A stretch of DNA of 64,000 nucleotides from the NCBI RefSeq assembly GCF_000003815.2, contig NC_049988.1, forward strand, positions 8,644,166-8,708,165, read 5' to 3'. The stretch is from Branchiostoma floridae (lineage: Eukaryota > Chordata > Leptocardii > Amphioxiformes > Branchiostomatidae). The notes below the pieces were generated by a model that made no database searches, was not told where the DNA came from, and saw only the letters and a program-made list of their open reading frames with translations. A program made the translations under genes and the position numbers. Positions 55,618-64,000 of this stretch are shown here, piece by piece (position 1 is the stretch's first letter; every line of letters begins with the position of its first letter).

Positions 55618-56365
55618 GGTTTAAGAGATCATGTAGCTTGTAACGGTTTAAGTTTGTGGTTGACCAGCACCCAGGTTAGCTGCATAAGGTGTTCCAATCC
55701 AAGGTAAAGTTGAACGTTAATCACTTCATACTATCTTGAACAGCAAATGCTTTATAGATTGAACCCAGTGACAATATGATGATGTCCTTGGTTGTATCAA
55801 AATTTTGAAAGGTGTTGGGAGAAGCAATAGTAGTACTTGGCTAGGCACATTTAGCCATGTACTAGTTTTCTTGGGCGATAACATTTTTGAACTTGTAGCT
55901 TCTAAAAAGCTTATTCATTTGAAAATGAGTCAATATAATTCAAGAAAATCATATTTGTCACAGTGCTGATATCAACCCAAAAAATTTCCCCTACTGTGTA
56001 TGTGTTGACACATATGGTTTGATTGGAGGGATCTTGAGATCTTATCAGTTATCTTGACCATGATGGTCTAATGGCCCCATGCTGAACTTCCTCTATAGGC
56101 AGGAGGTATCAGCAGGAGATCCTCATACACACATGTCCTGGATGTGGGGCTTGTAAGGACCGCAGCTTGTCAGGAATATATGTCATTGCATTGATAGTGT
56201 AGTCTGTCGCAAAAATGGGAATGTCATTGAAGCCATACATATAGGAGGAGAATTGAAATATGTATACAGTACCATTCCTTTGCCAAATTCATGTGTCACT
56301 AGATATGTCACTTTCCGTGACATATCTACTACCTACATAGTCCTTTACTCACAACGGAGAATGAA

Positions 56366-56484
56366 AATCTCCAAGCAGATCCTATGGTAGCTCTGGTAGC
56401 TAATGCACAGTCTTCTAGGCCGGCTACACTCCCTTGCCAGATGTTAATACTATCTTATGCTACCAAAGGATCTACTTGGAGATT
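56366..56484. mobile_element. AATCTCCAAGCAGAT-type MITE, second copy
   Basis: AATCTCCAAGCAGAT at the left and ATCTACTTGGAGATT at the right. The interior shares CTCC(C)TTGCCAGA and TAATACTATCTTATGC with 51153-51259. No target duplication is evident. Confidence 0.75.
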
Positions 56485-57124
56485 GGATAGTACTCAGGCA
56501 AGTTTAGGCAACTGTTCTTGTGTCAAGTTGTAAGATGAAAACTTCACAGACCATGAAAGAAAAGCCTACTAGTATTCTAAGAAAACAACCTCTTCAAGAG
56601 GCTATGGTATATTTATTTTTAATCCCCAAGTAAACAAACCATACTTGTGATACGCTAATTGCAGCAATTTTTCTAAACTTTAAAGCCTCCTTTCTTTGGA
56701 AATTTTAAGAGTACAAACCCAAATTCTTAGATGAATACCAGGTCTGTTCTTCCATCTGCAATCTTGGAAGCCTGATGCTGTGCTGACATTACAATGGCAC
56801 CAGACTGTAAAACTTAGCACTTGTATCAGATAGCCTGACTCCCATATGGTTCCTGTGGTTCAAATCCCAACAGCAGCTGACATTACAGATTCTCTATAAG
56901 ATGGATGTCTCTTTGATGGTCTCAGAATGGCTTCCAACTGTTTAATCTGGTGGAAACTATCTGATCCCTATCAATGTAGCAACAGGGGATCATCCCTTAT
57001 AATCCCTATGTAGTACTCATTGAATTACGCACTCCTGTGTCTGTGAGGAACTGGCTACTGATACTCCAGATGGAGGAATTTTAGCAAGAAATCTATCACC
57101 ATATTGGTGACAAAACATGTTTGT

Positions 57125-58417
57125 TAGCCTCTACCAGGCTTCGTGGTTTGATGGTCTAATTGTCGAAATTGGACAAATAGAGTCACCGTACGCTAGGGGA
57201 GTCAGCCGGCCGAGAAGGTCCATTTTTCAAACCACAAGCCTGTGAGGAGTCGGTAAGAACACACGATATAGAATTAATCCCCCAATTATTTGTACAAAGG
57301 AAGTAGCTCAGCGCTGGAGATAATTTAAGTCGTAAATCGTCCAGCGCCCAGTGGGGCGCGGCGGGCGCGTGGAACAGCTGGGTCTGGGACAAAGGTGAAA
57401 ATAAGAACGACAACAAAACGCATGCGATAAAAATATTGCCGAAGACGACTACGTCATTTTCAAAGGTGTAGCAACATCGATTTTCAATGATAATTGTCGG
57501 GAAATCACGGTAGAAGATGGCCTTTTCGGCTTGTGTTTTGACGCCGGCCCGAAATTTCAGCATGGCGCTCGCGAGGTCAATACGGGTCAATGGGATAGCC
57601 TACTGTAATGCGGGTAGAAGCGATGCGTGCGGTATCATTATTCTCTACATTTAACCTTACAAATGAATTGTAAGTTTATTCGTTAAAGATTTAAAGGAAA
57701 AAAATATTAAAAAGTTTATGACTTCATAATATTTATTTAAATAAAGGCGTCTGTGTTTCTTTTTAACAAACTGCTCGCCCATGCTTTTAGTGAAGTAGCC
57801 CGACAATCAACAAACGTGACAACAAGCGCGGGTGATTTGTTATAACTTGTTTTTCTCGGTAAATTTCTCATTTATCAGAAGGTATGGGACTTCTAAAACC
57901 CATACCAGGAGATAAACAAAATCACAGACGTTATTTTCATGGGTGAAATTACTAAAATGAACCAGTCATTTTTGCCGCGTTGCCGGATTTGAAAGGAGGT
58001 TTCCGTGCGGACGGTGCCGCGACCATGTGCTAATGGCCCGCTCATGGTGGTAGGACAATCTATTTTCGCAAACATACAGTTATTTTCGGGCCCGTTGGCT
58101 GCAGTTAATAAAGTAACATAGGTATCTAGCGTTGTTTTAGATGATACCTCTGACCGCTTCCTGTCACATGTTCCTTGACCGGCCGCTGCTGTCAAGACCC
58201 GTCACGGGCGAGTCGGAAAGCAATAAATGGGTAATTTAACCACTTCGCACCTATTAGATAGCGATTAGTCGACTACAAAGACGATAGCGACTCCTCACAG
58301 GCTGTGTGGTTTGGAGAATGTCCCTAATCGGCCGGCTGACTCCCCTAGCGTAGTATTTACTCTATTTGACCAATTTCTACAATTAGACCACCAAACCACG
58401 AAGCCTGGTAGAGGCTA
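57125..58417. mobile_element. long-TIR Mutator-like element, exact 9-bp target duplication
   Basis: TIRs of about 135 bp start TAGCCTCTACCAGGCTTCGT. They contain TAGGGGAGTCAGCCGGCCGA and end near CCTGTGAGGAGTCG. CATGTTTGT stands outside both ends (57116-57124 and 58418-58426). The interior is 1 kb with no transposase; the minus frames (57183-57590 and 57893-58195) have no motif. Non-autonomous. Confidence 0.85.
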
Positions 58418-58719
58418 CATGTTTGTATCTTGAGGAGAAATGAGGGCATGAAATTCCTTCCTCCACATTGTACCGTTTCCCAAAGCACTGGAGAAAATTC
58501 CATGGAATTGCGGAGAAATAGAAAAAAAGCTTGAAGAGAATGGCAAGAGGTCGACGTTTTATTGAATGTCTATATTACCGATAGTCTTTTGTTGATGATT
58601 TTTAACAATCCAAGAACTGTTTGCTGTGCACATCGTTGTTCCTTTACTTGCTTTAGAAAGTCGAACTACGAGTAAATTCTCTCTCTCTCTTGGATTATAC
58701 ATTTTAGTATATTATATAT

Positions 58720-58812
58720 TATCAGTGGAAAAGAGCTTATGAATTTATAATCTCTGTTATCCTCCTCCTGAGTTGGAAAATAATTCATATCATAAGCTCT
58801 TTTTCACTGATA
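58720..58812. mobile_element. 93-bp MITE, TA target duplication
   Basis: TCAGTGGAAAAGAGCTTATG at the left and CATAAGCTCTTTTTCACTGA at the right, flanked by TA on both sides. The central loop is short. Confidence 0.75.
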
Positions 58813-58814
58813 TA

Positions 58815-60500
58815 ATGGGCCCTCTTGATGAGGATGGGACTAGGTGAGGTGGTGAATGGACTAGTAGTCGGTAGTTTTACAACTTTCCTGCACCAATTCA
58901 ATTGGGTTTGCTACAGATGACCCTTTTTGATCTCAATTTCATGCCAGTTTGTCCCTTCAAAGCAGCCACAGTGGGACTCCCTCCCCTGTGATCAGCTCTC
59001 AATGGCTACCTGCTGTCCTCAGATTGAAATCTTAGATCTCATCACTTCTAACAACATTTATCCCTTCTTTCAACTACTGGTATCTCTCCCTAGTATTCAA
59101 TTACATGCTTTCTTAGCACTGCTTGCCATCAAATTGATTTGCACTGTATAGTTAATGTCTTATTTGTGTCCATCTTGTTAGAAAACTTTTCTCACAGCTA
59201 GCTTTGGTGTAGCCTCCTTCACCTGCATAGAGGCGGGAGGGCGCGCGTTAGGCAGGGGATCGGTAACTCTTATTTGCGACTCTTATTTGCGAAGCTTCTC
59301 GAGCAGGTTTCCCAGGGTAGCATCTCTTGTACTAGGGCCGATACACTCCCCCTGGAACATATTCCTCTCCCGGCATTTTTCCTTCCCCGGCATACTTTGC
59401 TTTCCCGTCATATTCCCGGATAAAAAATCGCAAATCACCGCCGCTAGCTTTGGTATGCATTCATTTCTAGCTTGTGGCCTCTTCCCAAGCGGTCGCTAAT
59501 TTGTGTTCCTCAAAGCTCCAAGCAAATAAAACAGTCACTGATCAGGGTTATATTTCTTGTCTTTTGTGACCTGCATTTTATGTTTGTTCCAAAAGCATGC
59601 ACTGCTTAGAGACAGACATAGAAATGCATATTGGCAAGGTGTACTGTAAATAACAAATCTGTTTGTTGTTCTTTTCTAATGGCACCATCCCAGTATTTCC
59701 ACAACACCAGGAGTATGAGAAATATGCACTCTAATCTGTTGTTCTTGCCTCCTTTGTGATAGTGGGGCATACATATGCATTGCCCCATGTTTACAATTGG
59801 TGTTTTTCTTATGGCACAGTGAAAAAATTGTGTATTGCAAGATGGTGGTGAAATGTTTTAAGTTATGAGGATTTCTCTGATACGTTGATGAAACATAGCT
59901 ACCAAGAAATAATTATTTTCTGGACAGAAGATGGTTCACACTTAGGTTGGGAACTAAATCCTTACTATAGGCTATTTTACACAATCTCTTGCTGTCATGG
60001 GCTACATTCCAGGTGCCTTTGACCAGTTAGCTGGGCCGGCCTTTGGAAGAAAGATTTTTGTCATGCCACTGAATCCTGTGAAAATTTAATGTTTCTTACA
60101 ACACTGATGAATGCCTAAGGCATGCTCCTAATAGGATATCCTCTATGTGACTCAATTAACAGTCATTTCTTCCTAAGGTACCAATTAAAGATCAACTAGT
60201 GCAATGGTCATAAACTTACTGAATACACATATCAGACATGAGGCAACTTCAAAATTATAATCTGTGAATTGTCCTGGAATCAGATGAACTGAAATAGATT
60301 GGGAACAAAGGTCCAGCTACAATTATGGATTATCTTCAAGATTTCCTTCAAGAGTTCTTGCACCAGATTTCTTGACAGGTTGATATATGTCTGTCACCTG
60401 TTAAATATCTGTCCTCCAACCCTTTGATGTTTTCAGACACAATCAATTTCATACAAGATCAAAGCATCCTCTCATTAGCATAAAAGTCAGCCATTATTCT
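58815..60500. other. non-genic stretch
   Basis: No gene or repeat ends were recognised. The short + frames at 58927-59499 have no motif. Confidence 0.35.
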
Positions 60501-60530
60501 CCCCCATTGTGTGAAAAGTAGCTGGCCCCA

Positions 60531-60900
60531 CATCAAAGGGCTGGCCACTCCCAGAAGTTGCAGGACCAGTTCTGATTGGCTAGGGGTTTACAATGGACTC
60601 ATCAGATTGGTTAGACCTACTTGTGAAATGACAATTAGGCTGATAAAGCTGTGAACAACCAGTAGTAGTCTGGCAAGTGAAATACACACACTGGGCCGGT
60701 GCTTTTGCCAGAGTGCAACGACAACACAGGGACAGAGGCCATTCTTCTCTCACTGGCACAAGATCTACCCAAAAGTCTTTGATGCCAACCTTACTGTTGA
60801 CTTTCTGATCAAGGCAACTGAGTGTGTGTTTTACCCTTTTGTTAGAAGCTCCTGGAGGACTGGGTATATAAAGGAAAAAGTGTGCCACAGACTTCAGTAC
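60531..60900 (+). promoter_or_regulatory. candidate TATA/Inr promoter
   Basis: TATATAAAGG at 60865-60874 and an initiator-like TCAGTA with A at 60896, 31 bp from the TATA start, are at canonical spacing. Upstream are two inverted CCAAT boxes (ATTGG at 60575-60579 and 60606-60610) and two TCF/LEF-type sites (ATCAAAGG at 60532-60539, CTTTGAT at 60777-60783). The combination is unusually complete, but no transcript confirms it. Confidence 0.55.
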
Positions 60901-60963
60901 AGCTGAACACAAGGAACTCCAACTTCGTACAAGCAAGCTGCTTTGGGATCCGTTGATACAATA
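60896..60963 (+). other. candidate non-coding first exon
   Basis: From the initiator to a strong GTAAGT donor at 60964. No usable ATG lies before the donor: the only ATG spans the splice site and is followed by TAA. If real, the coding exons lie downstream; none was recognised up to 64000. Confidence 0.45.
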
Positions 60964-63890
60964 TGTAAGTACACTGTCCAGTTTACTACTAGTGGCACTA
61001 GCTTCTTCTATGTTACATCAAGGTGGTTACAAGGAAAATGCTTGACTGTTCGTTGTTGAAGTTATAGTATGATACCAGTAGTAGCCCTTCTGAAGATGAC
61101 CTATTACACCTAGGATTTCAGTTTAGCCATCCATGTATTGAGAATAGATCACTGCTTTTATGAAGAAATCCCAACAAAAAGCACAAACACTAAGAGGAAG
61201 CAGCCAAGACTAATAGAAGACCAAAACTTCTGTAAACTGTTATGACAAAATCAGATTTTGATACCATGTTTAGAGACACTATGTAAACATGCAGGTGAAG
61301 ATGGTTGGATAGTACAATCCCATTCTTCCTGTTGTGAGAGCTCTTGGCTTTTTTTTAACTGAGAAAATGACTTTGTTGTATTTGGTCATCCATGCAAGAT
61401 GGGTAAAATGCAGAAGATGGTGCCAAACTGACTGGAAACACTGATTTGAACAAAGTAGAGCAGTGATATAGGCATTACGGTTTGGTTATCTAACTCTAAG
61501 ATAAACTAGCATTACATTTCAGCTTAGTCTAAATGGTACTAAAATGTTTGCTTTGGAAATTGTCGCACTACGATCAACATAAGTGAAATACCTTATTATG
61601 TGTTACTTAGTGTTCCACACATTTTCAAAGATGGTTAGTTTTTAGCCTTTGGCTGTAACAGCCAAAAATTTGGCACTGGAATTTAGCAACTGTCAATCAA
61701 AAAGTAACCACAGGGGTCTCCATTGATCCCTTGGATTAGACCTATCCATTATGAATTGTAGGGAGGTTGCTAAAATGCATTCTTTTTGTCAAAAAACATT
61801 TTCTACAGAAGGTGGTATCCTTTTCAAGCTCCAACATTTCATTTTGAGCATTAGACTGTAAACAGGACTATTCGTTTTCCTATTCCTTGATATTTTACAC
61901 CAAGGAAATTTCTTATTTGTTTACACAACAAAAATCACCTTGCCCATTCACAGGCTGTGTATGTCCAACAATTTTACCTGTCCATTTACATCTGGTGTTC
62001 TTCGAATGAGAGAAGTAGAGCAATACATAAGGAATAGGACATGTTTGATTCCATAATCATAATCATTAGTTGAAAATGCAATTAGTATAATAGCAAAACC
62101 TCATGCTGTTCAGATAATCTACTTATTTTTGCCTGCTTGTGCAACAAAGGGTTGAGAAAGCAGAAGTAATATGATTGGAAAGTTGTACATGCACAACCCA
62201 TAAATTAGGGGTTGTACAGGCTTTTGTGCTTGGAACAGGTGGTAATGGTAATCCTTCTTTATTTCCCTTGGCTTAGGAAACGTGTAGAACTTATTTGATG
62301 GATTCTGTCTTTCTTCAGTCTTCTGAAAATGCCACTACATTGTATCATCTCTAGATTGTAATTTAGGTGAGCAAACATACATCATATACACAACTCCGAC
62401 AAGAGTTTGCTGAGGATGAGTTGCATTTCTTGCCAGCCCATTGTTTGAATGTTATCATATAATCATTTAAATTTACATTTTGGGTTTTTCGGTCCTAATC
62501 ATAGCCTCAGGTGATAGGTCACTAATTGTCCCGCTTCCGCTAACTAGTCCTTTGGAACGTTACCCGTAAATCAAACTCGAGATTCAAAGTTATCGATGTG
62601 GAGCGTGGCTCAATGATTCATCATATATATATCAACAAGTTAATCTTCTTGCATGTTATTCTCTCATTATAATGTATGTCTGGTGGCCTACCATTCACAA
62701 AAGCTTAGCTTATAGTTCATTTGTGGTGGCTTGAATCACAAGGATTTTTCTACTGTTGATGTCGGCTTCATCAGAGAGTTGTATCCTCTCTTCCCACGGT
62801 GATGCTGCTCTTTAGGATCATAGAGTATGTTTAACTTAATGGCATCAGACAATTTAAGATGACTGTATCACCTGGAAATTGACAGTTTTAGGGACAGTGT
62901 TTTGTGTGTGAGACATTCTCAACTGTTTACCGGATGAGTGTAATTACTGTGTAGATAGCAACCAATTATATTTCAGTAGCTAACAGTAGCAACCGCAGTG
63001 AGAATGTCTGTTACTAGTTAGCGTTCAAACTTTCGTACATTACAGAGAAACAAAGCATCATATCTTTGAATTTTGAGTATACATTAGTGGTTTATGTATT
63101 TTTGTATGTTGCCATGTTAAGGTTTGTCTAAACAATGCCAGAAAGCTCTGCCCATCTGTGTCATGGAATGAATAATTTCTTGACATTTTCAACAGCTGGA
63201 AGAGGGTTTGATAGCTATAGACATTGCTCCCTACAGAGCTGCATTGGTCACTAGGATACAAAACTGCTCAGAACGCTCCAAACGTAACGGATGTCGCCTT
63301 ATAGAGAACAGTTTTACATTTAATCTCGTTTCAGCATATTGCTGTTCAGTTTCTTATCCCATCCTCATCTTGAGGGTCGGGGACATTGACACATGATTTC
63401 CTTACCTTGGAAACTTTTGACCCCTATAGTTGATCTCACATCAATCAACACTTGCTTACATCCCCCCTACTGCGATAACTGTTCAACCACATTGTCCCCT
63501 ACGCACTTGACCCATATTGATAGTTTGAATGTGCAGCACAAAAACACATTAAGTGCAGTTTATAGGTGTTTGAGTGGCGGTTGCTCCTTAGAAGTGGCAT
63601 TTGCTTGTGACATTTCTCATGAGTAATGACATTCCACACGCCGGATATTGTGTTCATGGTGTTAAACTTAGACAAAAATTGATTGCTGACTTGACATTAA
63701 TGTGTTTATAGCGATGCAGTGTGTAAGTTTGGTGATATTTTTGCACCTCAGAAACATTACCTTAGAAAAACATACATGTCAGACCAATCTTATAGAATAA
63801 GTAGGATTTTAAAGCCCTTTATAGACTTTTTGCTTTATATTTGTAGTGAAAACTGGCATCCCAAATAAAAGCAAGTTGCTTACGAAATAG
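60964..63890. other. possible first intron of the right-edge gene, no feature seen
   Basis: AT-rich DNA. No exon with domain content or clear repeat ends was found. Confidence 0.35.
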
Positions 63891-63896
63891 GAAGAC

Positions 63897-63998
63897 TGGT
63901 ACCATATGCTATAGTATCTGCTGGCTCAATCTTTTCACTTGCTAACCACATAGTTAGCAAGCATAAAAGATTGAGCCAGCGGTTATTTTTATGGTACT
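63897..63998. mobile_element. inverted-repeat MITE, GGTACC-ended, copy 2
   Basis: TGGTACCAT and ATGGTAC at the ends, perfect 16-bp arms GCTGGCTCAATCTTTT / AAAAGATTGAGCCAGC (63920-63935 and 63965-63980) and inner CTTGCTAAC / GTTAGCAAG. Same family as 46311-46423. Confidence 0.75.
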
Positions 63999-64000
63999 GT

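Noticed and set aside
57183-57590. 135-codon minus-strand gene
   Set aside because: It begins in the TIR of the Mutator-like element and has no transposase motif.

Overview
The window looks like nuclear DNA of an invertebrate deuterostome, most probably a cephalochordate (amphioxus, Branchiostoma). The evidence is one intron-rich class B1 GPCR gene that reads like a vertebrate CRF (CRH) receptor, long introns packed with short inverted-repeat transposons (MITEs), tRNA-derived SINEs, non-LTR retrotransposon pieces, a Penelope-like element and local satellites. The species call is inference (about 0.7); no search was run. Most short open frames in the window are chance frames and are not listed as genes.

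Layout. 1-11.6 kb is non-genic. It holds copies of a dispersed repeat, a fold-back MITE with a TA target duplication (4661-5001), a 5'-truncated non-LTR retrotransposon with an open 534-codon reverse-transcriptase frame (5249-6853), a LINE 3' fragment and a two-copy repeat (8628-9300).

11.7-37.3 kb is the one gene I can reconstruct with confidence. It is a CRF-receptor-like GPCR in 13 coding exons on the + strand. All introns are GT-AG, all phases agree, and the joined reading frame is 474 codons plus stop. Exon 1 encodes only a 16-residue signal-peptide start and lies 11.4 kb from exon 2. That first intron carries LINE and MITE copies, a pogo/Tigger-like element, a Penelope-like element with two near-identical inverted arms (each with a hammerhead-like motif), and a chain of satellites. 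The last array overlaps the 3' splice site and first bases of exon 2. Later introns hold two antisense SINEs, a three-copy tandem repeat, a GC-rich inverted-repeat transposon (30316-32438), a perfect 24-bp hairpin just before exon 11, and a possible stop-bearing cassette exon (35319-35373).

37.3-64 kb contains no gene I can name. It holds the receptor 3' UTR, two roughly 1.2-1.3 kb long-TIR elements with exact 9-bp target duplications (Mutator-like: 38921-40147 and 57125-58417), a family of MITEs ending in a CTCCAAGCAGA motif, and three copies of a very small palindrome (19, 37 and 41 bp), each between 8-bp direct repeats. It also holds several candidate regulatory clusters. The best of these is a TATA/Inr promoter with a non-coding first exon and splice donor at 60865-60963, which would start a gene lying mostly beyond the right edge.
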